64,000 nt of DNA from CAYQTE01 sp964420285 (GTDB lineage Bacteria > Planctomycetota > Phycisphaerae > Tepidisphaerales > Tepidisphaeraceae), in assembly GCA_964420285.1 (NCBI GenBank), contig CAYQTE010000001.1:124001-188000 (forward strand), written 5' to 3'. Below the pieces are notes generated by a model. It was not told the DNA's origin, searched no databases, and saw nothing but the letters and a program-made list of their open reading frames with translations. Shown here in pieces: positions 9,207-17,518 of this stretch; within the stretch, counting starts at the first letter, position 1, and each line of letters starts with the position of its first letter. The position numbers and the translations under genes were made by a program.

Positions 9207-10262
9207 ATGTCCACGCCCAAGTCGTTCAAGGTCGCGTTTATCGGCAGCGGCGCCATCGCCCTGACGCACATGAAATATCTCAGTGAAATCCCCGGCGTCA
9301 AAATCGTCGCCGCGGCGGATGTCTCCAGGGATGCCCTCGAAAAAGCCCGAACCGCATACGCCATCCCCAATGTCTATTCCGATTGGAACGATCTGCTGAC
9401 AACAGAATTTGCGATCGACGCCGTCGATGTCTGCACACCCAATGCCCTGCACGCCCCGGCCGCCATCGCGGCGCTGCACGCGGGACATCACGTCATGGTT
9501 GAAAAGCCGATGGCCATGAACGCCACCGAGGCCAAGGCCATGCTCGATGCATCGAAGAAGGCCGGCAAGCATCTCATCGTTGGATTCCAACACCGCTTTG
9601 AGCCGCGGACCAAACTCATACGCGATCAGATTCAATCCGGCGATTTCGGCAAAATCCTCTATGTCCGCTGTCAGGCGCTGCGACGGCGCGGGATTCCCAA
9701 TTGGGGCGTCTTTGGCCGAAAAGAGCTGCAGGGCGGCGGGCCGATGATCGACATCGGCGTGCATGTCATCGAGATGGCCCACTACGCCATCGGCAGCCCG
9801 CGCCCCATTACCGCGACCGGCAATACCTGGACGTACCTGGGCAATTACCCCAGCCACGTGCAGAGCCAGTGGCCGGGTTGGGATCACAAAACGTATAACG
9901 TCGAAGACCTGGCCGTGGGCATGATCCGATTCGACACGGGTACGATGATGACTATCGAGGCCAGCTTCGTGGCGCACATCGAAAAGGACATCTGGTCATT
10001 CCAGGTGATGGGAACCAAGGGCGGAGCGGTCTGGGACACGTCGCAGATCTTCATGGATCACGGCGGCTACATGATGAACGCAACCCCGGCCTTTCTGGGC
10101 CATTGGGATCATTTCCAATACAAGATGCGGCACTTCGTCGATGTCTGCCGCGACGGCCGCGAATCCGAAGCTCCGGCCGAACATGGACTGATGGTGCAGA
10201 AGATGCTCGATGGAGTCTACGCCAGCGCCGCCGCGGGTCGGGAAGTAAGAATCGACGAGTGA
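9207..10262 (+). CDS. Gfo/Idh/MocA-family oxidoreductase
   Basis: NAD(P)-dependent sugar or inositol-type dehydrogenase, cytoplasmic. The N-terminal Rossmann fold starts KVAFIGSGAIALTHMKYL, followed by DAVDVCTPNALHAPAAIAAL and the family motif VEKPMAMNATEA, where the Lys is the usual catalytic residue. The C-terminal part GGGPMIDIGVHVIEMAHYAIG carries the conserved Asp/His pair. Length 351 residues, normal for the family. The ATG at 9207 has GGAG 9 bases upstream; a TTG at 9201 is in frame but redundant. The substrate is unknown; it lies 104 bp after the sorbosone-dehydrogenase-like gene, which hints at sugar oxidation. Confidence 0.9.
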   Translation: MSTPKSFKVAFIGSGAIALTHMKYLSEIPGVKIVAAADVSRDALEKARTAYAIPNVYSDWNDLLTTEFAIDAVDVCTPNALHAPAAIAALHAGHHVMVEKPMAMNATEAKAMLDASKKAGKHLIVGFQHRFEPRTKLIRDQIQSGDFGKILYVRCQALRRRGIPNWGVFGRKELQGGGPMIDIGVHVIEMAHYAIGSPRPITATGNTWTYLGNYPSHVQSQWPGWDHKTYNVEDLAVGMIRFDTGTMMTIEASFVAHIEKDIWSFQVMGTKGGAVWDTSQIFMDHGGYMMNATPAFLGHWDHFQYKMRHFVDVCRDGRESEAPAEHGLMVQKMLDGVYASAAAGREVRIDE

Positions 10263-10265
10263 TCG

Positions 10266-11381
10266 TTACAGCCGATCGAAATCCTGCGTGGCTTTGTTGC
10301 CGAAAGTAAATGAGCAGATGCGCGCCCCGGCGGAATCGGCCGTGAAGACCAGTTCGTGCGATTTCTCGTCTTCCCTGGTGATGATGTAATACATCCGCGG
10401 CTGGTCAATGGTGATGAACGTGCGGCCCTTGTCGTCGGTCTGGATGTCCTTGCCGCGCTGGTCGGCCGGGATGGGTTTGTCGTCGCGGGTGACGAACAGG
10501 ACGGCCGGTTTTTCGCTGGAACGGTCGAACACGCCGTACACATCGCGGCCGATGTAGTCGATGCCGAGGCGCACGGGCTTGGCGTCGGTGCTGGCGGCGG
10601 CGGATTCGAAATCATCCGGCTGGTTGATCCACGGACCTTGAGCGAAAAACCCATGCGGCACGCGCTTGGTCGTCGCCGCGTAATCGACGGTCTTGCCGGG
10701 TTTGAGGCCTTCGGGATTGGCGATCTTGCCGCCGGCCCAATCGGCGCGGGCGGTGCCGATGTACGTTTCCAGGCTCATCGTTCGTGCATCCGGACCCAGC
10801 GGCGGATCGGCGTCGATCTTGATCTTCGAGAAATCCAACTCGGCGTGCCCCTGCTTGAGGAGAATCTGAATGTCCCGCTCAAATTCCGCGTAAGGCCCTT
10901 CGCCCTGATGGTTTACGCGGACGATGCCGTTGCGGTCGATCAAAAACTCATCCGGCCAGACGTGGCATTGATACAAATCCCACACCTTGTCGTCGGTATC
11001 CGCGATATTCGGATACGGCAGCTTCAGCCGCTCATACGCCTTGGCGACATTGTCCGCATCGGCGGCGAATTTGAACTCGCCCTTATGCACGCCGATGATC
11101 TCCAGGCCGTCGCTGTGATAGCGGTCGTACCACTGCTTGAGGTGCGGAAACGTGCGAATGCAATTGATGCAGGTGTAGTCCCAGAAATCCACGATGACCA
11201 CCTGGCCTTTGAGCTGGGCCATGGTCAGCGGCTTGCTATCAGCGGTTTCCCATTTCAGATCCTTGGGAAATTCCGGCGCCGGCTTCAATTGGGCGATCTC
11301 GGCCCACGTAGCCAATGGCAGGGCCGCCAAAGCCAGCAGGAACACCAGGCTGGGTGCGAGCATGGCCACTCGTCGATGCAT
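10266..11381 (-). CDS. Secreted thioredoxin-like protein (TlpA/DipZ-C type)
   Basis: Exported redox protein of 371 residues. The signal peptide is MHRRVAMLAPSLVFLLALAA, then a redoxin domain with VIVDFWDYTCINCIRTFPHL, where CINC is the redox-active CxxC, and IIGVHKGEFKFAADADNV. About 200 further residues resemble the extra C-terminal domain found after thioredoxin domains of DipZ-type proteins. It probably handles disulfides or electron transfer in the periplasm; the target is unknown. The start was set at 11381 because GGAGG lies just upstream and the signal peptide begins there; a longer frame to 11492 has no coding character. Its stop is 4 bp from the stop of the convergent oxidoreductase gene. 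Confidence 0.85.
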   Translation of the reverse strand: MHRRVAMLAPSLVFLLALAALPLATWAEIAQLKPAPEFPKDLKWETADSKPLTMAQLKGQVVIVDFWDYTCINCIRTFPHLKQWYDRYHSDGLEIIGVHKGEFKFAADADNVAKAYERLKLPYPNIADTDDKVWDLYQCHVWPDEFLIDRNGIVRVNHQGEGPYAEFERDIQILLKQGHAELDFSKIKIDADPPLGPDARTMSLETYIGTARADWAGGKIANPEGLKPGKTVDYAATTKRVPHGFFAQGPWINQPDDFESAAASTDAKPVRLGIDYIGRDVYGVFDRSSEKPAVLFVTRDDKPIPADQRGKDIQTDDKGRTFITIDQPRMYYIITREDEKSHELVFTADSAGARICSFTFGNKATQDFDRL

Positions 11382-11534
11382 GGAACCTCCGTCGACAAAA
11401 CCACCACACAATCCAACGGGCAAGCCGCCGTGGATATTCCCGGCAGGGAATACAGTAAAATGCATCGCAAATGCCAAGCGCAAAGGTAACACGAGGCGGG
11501 CACGGCCGAACGACCGTCGCGATGTGGCCGGCCC

Positions 11535-11774
11535 TTATTTCTTATACAGCTTCAGCCCGTTTTCCCAGATGACCGGTTCCCCGCATTTGGGGCAGCGGCG
11601 GAGGCCTTCATGGTCCACATAGAGCTTTTCGCCGCGCAATAAGTGGTCGCAATTCGAGCATCGGAATTCGCGCTTGTGCTTGAGCCATCGTGCGAACCAG
11701 ACCACGCCCAGGCAGAAGCAAACTGCCGCCCCGATGGCAATTACAGTAAAGAAAGGGTCCGGTCCGTCGTCCAT
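11535..11774 (-). CDS. Small membrane protein with zinc ribbon
   Basis: 79-residue protein with one membrane span (DPFFTVIAIGAAVCFCLGVVWFA) and a cytoplasmic zinc ribbon made of RCSNCDH and RCPKCGEP. Function unknown. The start at 11774 (MDDGPDP) is preferred over a longer frame that would overlap the glycosyltransferase gene. It follows that gene by 31 bp on the same strand and is probably in its operon. Confidence 0.65.
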   Translation of the reverse strand: MDDGPDPFFTVIAIGAAVCFCLGVVWFARWLKHKREFRCSNCDHLLRGEKLYVDHEGLRRCPKCGEPVIWENGLKLYKK

Positions 11775-11805
11775 AATCTCTTGTGGATACCGCACCCGAT
11801 CAGCA

Positions 11806-13176
11806 TTATCGCCCCGACATCGCCCCGCGGGCTTGTTCATACACGCCGACGCACGCGCGGGCGGCGTCCGTCCAACTCAGGCGGCGAACCTCGAAACCGC
11901 CGTGCTGACGCAGCGTGCTGGCCAGCGGTGGGTGACGCAGCACCGCCACTATCTTGTTCGCCATCTCGTTGATGTCCCAGAAATCGACCTTCAGGGCATG
12001 GCTCAGCACTTCGCTGACGCCGGATTGCTTGGAGATGATCACCGGCACGTCGTGGCTCATCGCTTCCAGCGGCGCGATGCCGAACGGCTCGCTCACGCTG
12101 GGCATCACGTACAGATCGGCCATCTTGAAAACCTTGTCCACGTCCGGGCCGCGCAGGAAGCCGGTGAACAAAACCTTGTGCCCGATCCCCATCGTCGCGG
12201 CCATCTCGATCGTGCGGCGGATCATGTCCCCCGAACCGGCCATCACGAACTTCACGTTGTCCATCACCTCCAGAACCTTCTTCGCCGCCGCCAGGAAATA
12301 CTCCGGCCCCTTCTGCATCGTGATGCGGCCCAGGAACAGGACGATCTTCTCATCCTTGTGAATCTGGTACTGCTCGGGGTCAAAGTGATTGGTGCTGGTC
12401 TCGATGGCGTTATAGACGACCTCGACCTTGCCAGGATCGATGCCGTAGTGGTGCGTGATGATGTTCTTGGTCAGGTGGCTGACCGCGATAATGCGGATGG
12501 CCCCGTGCATGCCGCGACGCTCGACATCGTAAATCCGCTGGTCAATATGCACGCCGCTGCGGTCAAATTCCGTCGAGTGAACGTGTACCACCAGCGGCAC
12601 GCCCTTGATGGCGGCCACGCTCAGCCCGGCCGGGAATGTCATCCAGTCGTGGGCGTGAACCACGTCGAAGGTCTCGCCCCGCGCGATTTCGGCCGCCAGG
12701 GCGGCGTAGCGCTGGATTTCGGAGAACATGTCGCCGCCGTAGGGCGAACCGGCATTTGTGCCGCCGCCGCCACCGCCGGGAGAAGCGGCCCTGCCGGTCG
12801 GACCAGCGGCGCCGGCCACCGGGACAGCGGTCGTTTCGGTGGTGGTTGTCGAAGTAGTGGTCGAAGCGGACGACGAGATCGGCGCAGACCGGGCGGGCGA
12901 CTGGTACGGATCGGTCAATTGCGCATCGACGGTACGGAATGTGACGCGCTCGAACTCATCCAGCCGGAACTCCGCGCTGGGCGCCGCCAGGGGCGAGCCC
13001 GCGCGTGGACTGACAAGCCGGACGTGCGTGGAAAAAGGCGTGGCTACGGGCCTGGGCAGCACGAACATGATGTCCGTGCCGATCCCGCTCATCGCCTTGG
13101 TTAGGCCGTAGCAGGCGGTTCCCAATCCACCGCTGATGAACGGCGGGAATTCCCACCCGAGCATGAAGACGCGCAT
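11806..13176 (-). CDS. Glycosyltransferase, GT4/glycogen-synthase-like
   Basis: Retaining, GT-B fold sugar transferase, cytoplasmic. It opens MRVFMLGWEFPPFISGGLGT, the donor-domain glycine loop typical of starch/glycogen-synthase-like and GT4 enzymes. The acceptor domain continues to about residue 250, interrupted near 120-155 by a low-complexity Thr/Gly/Pro linker, and the C-terminal half has LFLGRITMQKGPEYFLAAA, MAGSGDM, and the EPFGIAPLEAMSHDVPVI block whose Glu binds the nucleotide sugar. Length 456 residues. Likely makes a glucan or decorates a cell-surface polymer; the sugar cannot be read. Confidence 0.88.
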   Translation of the reverse strand: MRVFMLGWEFPPFISGGLGTACYGLTKAMSGIGTDIMFVLPRPVATPFSTHVRLVSPRAGSPLAAPSAEFRLDEFERVTFRTVDAQLTDPYQSPARSAPISSSASTTTSTTTTETTAVPVAGAAGPTGRAASPGGGGGGTNAGSPYGGDMFSEIQRYAALAAEIARGETFDVVHAHDWMTFPAGLSVAAIKGVPLVVHVHSTEFDRSGVHIDQRIYDVERRGMHGAIRIIAVSHLTKNIITHHYGIDPGKVEVVYNAIETSTNHFDPEQYQIHKDEKIVLFLGRITMQKGPEYFLAAAKKVLEVMDNVKFVMAGSGDMIRRTIEMAATMGIGHKVLFTGFLRGPDVDKVFKMADLYVMPSVSEPFGIAPLEAMSHDVPVIISKQSGVSEVLSHALKVDFWDINEMANKIVAVLRHPPLASTLRQHGGFEVRRLSWTDAARACVGVYEQARGAMSGR

Positions 13177-13642
13177 AGCCCTGACTTTCTTTCTGTACGA
13201 TGGCGACCGATCCGCGTGGCCGCCGAAGCATCGCGCATTTTCCGCACCATCCGAGCCACATTGCCTACTGAATAATCGCCGATGTTCGTGGCTAAGTTAC
13301 GCGCGCCGACCACCGCTTGTCAATCGCCAATCTTCGCGGGTTTCGACATTTAACCGCTTTTTCTCAAAGCCACTTGGCCCGCGATTGCCAATTCACCAGG
13401 CGTCGGATGGCAAACCGAGTACCATTGTCGCCTGATTTCTGAACAATCCAAATCCGACCCGACTTATCGACTCTCTGTCAACCATACGCGCAATTCCTGC
13501 CGATAGTCGCACCGGCCTCGTCGCGCGCTTTGCGGCAGGCGTCCCTTATCCCCTGCAACCCCGCGTTTGGTAAGGAGTCCGGGGCTGTGCATAATGGGCG
13601 TCGGTGCATGGCCGTTTGCCCGTCGAAACGGGTTTGGATTCG
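13177..13642 (+). other. Intergenic region, 466 bp
   Basis: Lies between the divergent glycosyltransferase genes. No ORF with coding character, RNA gene or strong repeat was seen. It must hold promoters for both directions, but no box stood out clearly enough to annotate. Confidence 0.5.
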
Positions 13643-14620
13643 ATGCACCGCCCTATGCCTGTCCCCAGCCCGCAATTGTCCGTCCTGATCGTCAATTGGA
13701 ACGGCAGGGAGATGCTGCGCGGGTTGCTGGCGAGCATCGAATCGACGCGCGGGCCGCTGATTGTCCAAACCATCGTCGTTGACAATGCCTCGGCCGATGG
13801 ATCGCCGGACATGGTTGCCGCCGATTTCCCTGATGTCGTGCTGATACGGAATCAAACCAACCAGGGTTTTGCCCGCGGCAATAACCAGGCCGCCCGCACT
13901 GCCCTAGCCCCGCTGTTGCTTCTGCTCAATAACGATACCGTCGTGCGCCCCGGCGCCTTGGCGGCTCTGGTGGGGCTGTTGAACGACCACCCGGACTACG
14001 TCGCCGCCGGGCCGCAGCTTGTCGGGGCAGACGGCCGGCCCCAGCGATCGGGACGCAATCTGCCGACAATTCCGGCGCTGCTGCATTCGATCCAGTTCCT
14101 CAAATGGACCGGACTCTTCAGCGCCGCCCACGATCGTTATCGAAATCAGGGATTCGATCCGCAAACGCCCGGACCGATCGGCCAGCTTGCCGCGGCCGCG
14201 TTGATCGTTCGCCGCGACGCTTTCGACAAGATCGGCGGGTTTGACGAGGAATTCCCCTTCGGCGTCGAGGATGTCGATCTCTGCCGGCGACTGGGCCAAC
14301 TCGGCATCATCTATTACCTGCCCGATGCCCGGATCGAGCACCTCGGCCGGATCAGCTCCCGCGCCAATCGCGGCTTTGTCTACCGCGGCTACGAAATCGG
14401 CTGGGCGCGTTACCTGAAGAAGCACCACGGCCCCGCCGCCGCCCGGCTGTACAAGACACTGGTCACGATCGACATGCCCGTCCGCCTGCTGGTGCTGGCC
14501 CTGCAATGCCTGGCACAGACCGCAGCCGGAAGATCCGAAAAAGCCGGCCGCACCAGCTCCCTGCTGGCCGCCGCCGCCAATTTCACCTTCACCGGCCTGC
14601 CGGCATTCTGGTCGTCATAG
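13643..14620 (+). CDS. Family 2 glycosyltransferase (rhamnosyltransferase-like)
   Basis: Inverting GT-A glycosyltransferase, 325 residues, cytoplasmic face. N-terminal LSVLIVNWNGREMLRGLLASI and TIVVDNASADGSPDMV are the nucleotide-binding blocks, LLLNNDTVV holds the DxD-like metal site, and GVEDVDLCRRLGQLG holds the acidic catalytic motif. The overall pattern is that of WbbL-type rhamnosyltransferases that build surface polysaccharide. The start is uncertain: 13643 (MHRPMPV) places the family start correctly, while 13604 adds 13 residues; neither has a strong Shine-Dalgarno. Stands alone between two divergent genes. Confidence 0.85.
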   Translation: MHRPMPVPSPQLSVLIVNWNGREMLRGLLASIESTRGPLIVQTIVVDNASADGSPDMVAADFPDVVLIRNQTNQGFARGNNQAARTALAPLLLLLNNDTVVRPGALAALVGLLNDHPDYVAAGPQLVGADGRPQRSGRNLPTIPALLHSIQFLKWTGLFSAAHDRYRNQGFDPQTPGPIGQLAAAALIVRRDAFDKIGGFDEEFPFGVEDVDLCRRLGQLGIIYYLPDARIEHLGRISSRANRGFVYRGYEIGWARYLKKHHGPAAARLYKTLVTIDMPVRLLVLALQCLAQTAAGRSEKAGRTSSLLAAAANFTFTGLPAFWSS

Positions 14621-14633
14621 CCGCTGCGGCCCC

Positions 14634-15224
14634 CTACTCGTCATCCAACCCCTTGCCGCTGAGAATTCGCTGCATGCATTTCTCGACCCTTGCCTCGCGG
14701 GTTTTGGATTGTTTGGCCGCGGAAAAATAGAGGAGATACGCTCTTTGCCGCCCCGGCGTCAATGCCGAAAAGGCCGTCTTCAAGGCAGGGATTGCATCCA
14801 ATTTCTGTTGCAATTCCTGGGGAATCGCGCGTTCCGTGACCTTCTTGAGCTGCACTTTCGTTCCGGCCTTTTCTACTTCCACGGCTTCATGGATGTAGGC
14901 TTTCAAGACGGGTTCCAGGTCGACTATCTGTTGAACATCCGTAAACCGGATCACCCGCGCCACCTGCGTATTCTCCCCGGGTTTGACCAGAATACGATTG
15001 GCATCCTTCAGCAGGGCGCCTTTGACAAAGGTCATCACGCAGCTTTCTTTGAATGCACCCAGGATGACGACGTTGCTTGCCTCATAGGTGTAACAAGGAT
15101 GACGCCACTTCACTTCTTCGGTCAACTGGCAGTCAAGAGCGATCTCTCTCAGTTTCTGCAGTTCCTGCTGCCACTTTTTGGATTTTCTGAGGTATCCATC
15201 AACCTTGGGATTCATTTTGTTCAT
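14634..15224 (-). CDS. YdeI/OmdA-family protein (DUF1801-containing)
   Basis: 196-residue cytoplasmic protein. An N-terminal DUF1801-like domain (KVDGYLRKSKKWQQELQKL, EEVKWRHPCYTY, VVILGAFKESCVMTFVKGAL) is followed by the YdeI C-terminal block (IPQELQQKLDAIPALKTAFSALTPGRQRAYLLYFSAAKQ, truncated here). In enterics YdeI relatives are linked to resistance to polymyxin and bacteriocins; the molecular activity is unknown. The start at 15224 follows ACGGAGAA; longer upstream reading has no coding character. Its 3' end lies 13 bp from the convergent glycosyltransferase. Confidence 0.85.
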   Translation of the reverse strand: MNKMNPKVDGYLRKSKKWQQELQKLREIALDCQLTEEVKWRHPCYTYEASNVVILGAFKESCVMTFVKGALLKDANRILVKPGENTQVARVIRFTDVQQIVDLEPVLKAYIHEAVEVEKAGTKVQLKKVTERAIPQELQQKLDAIPALKTAFSALTPGRQRAYLLYFSAAKQSKTREARVEKCMQRILSGKGLDDE

Positions 15225-15450
15225 GGGTCGATTCTCCGTGCGTCCAATCATTCGCCCGTCGGATCGAAAAGCCAAGCGAACAGATGTGAATCGCAGCCCC
15301 TTTTGCTCGTAAGCGCAGTGCGGCGAGAGTGTTATGACAGAACTGGCCATGAAGACCGCACTTTGTCGCTGGCGCGGATTTGGCTGGAACGGGGCCTGGA
15401 ACGTCCCGATTTTCCCGGCAAGTATGAATCGATGCGGGACCACCTCTTAG

Positions 15451-15480
15451 TCCCCTCCCCCTGCGTACAGGGAGAGGAGG
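15451..15480. repeat. Solo GC-rich palindrome related to the DUF559-flanking repeats
   Basis: CCTCCCCCTG CGTA CAGGGAGAGG pairs at 9 of 10 positions around a CGTA centre. It shares the CCCTCCCC...GTAC...GGGGAGGG pattern of the arms around the DUF559 gene at 39.2-39.7 kb. It sits in the 393-bp gap between the YdeI and exonuclease genes, which otherwise shows nothing. Confidence 0.6.
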
Positions 15481-15617
15481 AAAAGACGGCCGGTGCGGAA
15501 AACCGGACACGCTCGGCCGCTGTGGATAGAAGTAACGGCGGGACGTTCGGATACAATATCCGCGAGGCCGGACTATGGGCCAGTGACGTTGTTGTTCCTG
15601 TTGTGCGGAGAAAGTCG

Positions 15618-16475
15618 ATGCCGTTTTCGCTGTTGCGCTCGGTGGGGGAAATTCCGCTGGCGTTTGTGGATGTCGAGACGAGCGGTGCGTCGGCCGGTTG
15701 GGGAGATCGGGTTATCGAGATCGGCATCGCAAGGTTCGAGGGCGGGAAGAAGATTGGCGAATACCAGCAGCTTATCGATCCGGGTCGGCGAATCGGGCCG
15801 GGCATTACCGCACTGACGGGGATCACCAATGAGATGGTCAGCGGCCAGCCGGGTTTTGGGGATGTGATGCCCGCGATGCTGGAATTGATGCGTGGTGCGG
15901 CGATTTTGGGGCATAACGTGCGGTTCGACCTGTCGTTTCTGTGTGCGGAATTCCGCCGGCGCGGGCGCACTTTGGACGATGAACTGCCCGGCGCCCCGGT
16001 GCTGGATACTGTGCGGATGGCGCGCAAGCGCTTTGGGCGCGGCGGCAATGGATTGCAGAACCTCTCCCGGCGATTGGGCATCGAGCCGACAACCGCCCAT
16101 CGCGCCCTGGCCGATGCCCTGACGACGGCGGCGGTGTTCGAGAAGCTGATCGAGCCGATCGGCGGCTGGGGAATTTCGCTGGTGGATGCGTACGTCGCCC
16201 AGGGCGGGCCGATGGGGATCGCGTCAGAATCGGCCCCCGTTGTGCTGCCGCTGGAACTGGAAGAGGCCCTGGAACACGGCGGCGCGGTCGAGATGGAATA
16301 TGTCGATGCCGGGAACCAGCGGACCAATCGCGTGGTCCAGCCGCTACAGATTCGACGCTTCAAGGGCGAAATGCTCCTGGTGGCGCATTGCCAGTTGCGC
16401 GGCGAAAGGCGGAATTTCAAGGTGGATCGCATTGTGACGTTGCGCAGAGTGGAGATTGAGCAGCCGCACGGATGA
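15618..16475 (+). CDS. DEDDh 3'-5' exonuclease fused to a WYL domain
   Basis: 285 residues. The N-terminal 175 residues are a DnaQ-like exonuclease: LAFVDVETSG (DxE), ILGHNVRFDLSFL (Asp), and TAHRALADALTTAAVF (His and last Asp). The C-terminal 75 residues, from VVLPLELEEALEHGGAVEMEY to RRNFKVDRIVTLRRVEI, match a WYL domain, a ligand-sensing module often found in regulators of DNA-damage or defence genes. The fusion suggests a nuclease whose activity is gated by a small molecule or nucleic-acid ligand; that is inference. The ATG at 15618 follows GGAG by 7 bases, so the long upstream frame is not used. Confidence 0.85.
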   Translation: MPFSLLRSVGEIPLAFVDVETSGASAGWGDRVIEIGIARFEGGKKIGEYQQLIDPGRRIGPGITALTGITNEMVSGQPGFGDVMPAMLELMRGAAILGHNVRFDLSFLCAEFRRRGRTLDDELPGAPVLDTVRMARKRFGRGGNGLQNLSRRLGIEPTTAHRALADALTTAAVFEKLIEPIGGWGISLVDAYVAQGGPMGIASESAPVVLPLELEEALEHGGAVEMEYVDAGNQRTNRVVQPLQIRRFKGEMLLVAHCQLRGERRNFKVDRIVTLRRVEIEQPHG

Positions 16476-16515
16476 AACATCCCGACGGTTCCGGTGTAAT
16501 GACTATTAACGAACC

Positions 16516-17496
16516 ATGCACACGACTAACGCCAAACAACCCGACCGCAAGAACGTCCCGCACCGGCGGCCGATGCGCTGGCCGTGCGTGGTGGCGGCGA
16601 TGTTGGGAATGGTTCTGGGCCTCGGCGCCGCTCGCGCATGGACACAGGATACCGATGAAGATCCCCAAATCACCTATCTGCGAACCTGGGTGCAGATCGA
16701 CCTGTGCGGCCAGACGCTGAACACGGATAAGCTCGACCAACTGGCAATCTCGGTGCAGCACGATTGGCCCCAGTTCGATCCCGAGCGGTATGGCAAACTC
16801 ATGCTGGAAGTCGCCAAAATGCTCGAGACCAAACCGTTCAAGGACGAGCATCGCCGGGTCCGGGCATCGCAATACGCGGCCGAGGCGCTGGCGACCTGCG
16901 GTGCGGACATGTCGATGGACACGCAGATCAGCCTCGTTCAGTGCATCGACGACAGCGAACTGGCCGGAACGCTCGAATGGTCGCTCATCCGCACCCGCGA
17001 TGCGGGGTTGTGGGTGGCGATCTGGAAGGAAGCGGCCGACGCGGTTGATCCGACGTTCAATCCCGCCCGCGACGGCCCGCGCGTCGTGACGCCGGCGCCG
17101 CCGACGCCACATGCCAACGCCAACACCGGCAGCGATGCCGCCGATGCAACCGATGCCGGCGACGGCGCTGATGCCAGCCCGGCGGCTGATCCGCCCGAGC
17201 CGGCCGTCGAGTCCGCCGCGGATAAAGTCTATCGTGAAGACCTCGCCAGCAACGCCAAAAGCGCGGTTCGACTTGTGCAGCAGATGCAAGCCCGCCAGCG
17301 GCTGGCGCAATTCGCACCGCTGGCCGAAAAGGCGCTCATCTCTCTCTATTCACTTCCGCCGGATGATCAGCAGAATCTGGCCCTGACCTTGCGCGTGAGC
17401 ATCGCCGATGCCAGGGCCCGTCAGACAATTGCCGATGCGGTGGCCAAGAACCTGGCCAATCCACCGCCGCCCACCACGCAGACGACCCAGCCCTGA
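16516..17496 (+). CDS. Secreted hypothetical protein
   Basis: Not recognised. 326 residues, with a basic N-terminal stretch followed by a signal segment (CVVAAMLGMVLGLGAARA), so exported. The mature part is helical, rich in Ala, Gln and Asp, with a low-complexity hinge of Pro, Ala and Asp around residues 200-240 (TPHANANTGSDAADATD) and a Pro/Thr tail. An alternative start at 16573 would place the signal peptide at the very N-terminus. Its stop is 22 bp from the stop of the convergent TPR-like protein gene. Confidence 0.65.
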   Translation: MHTTNAKQPDRKNVPHRRPMRWPCVVAAMLGMVLGLGAARAWTQDTDEDPQITYLRTWVQIDLCGQTLNTDKLDQLAISVQHDWPQFDPERYGKLMLEVAKMLETKPFKDEHRRVRASQYAAEALATCGADMSMDTQISLVQCIDDSELAGTLEWSLIRTRDAGLWVAIWKEAADAVDPTFNPARDGPRVVTPAPPTPHANANTGSDAADATDAGDGADASPAADPPEPAVESAADKVYREDLASNAKSAVRLVQQMQARQRLAQFAPLAEKALISLYSLPPDDQQNLALTLRVSIADARARQTIADAVAKNLANPPPPTTQTTQP

Positions 17497-17518
17497 TGCG
17501 GCCGACAACGTCCAAACC

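Noticed and set aside
14709..15617. Long N-terminal extension of the exonuclease-WYL protein
   Set aside because: It overlaps the YdeI gene antisense and has no coding character; GGAG and ATG at 15618 give the correct family start.
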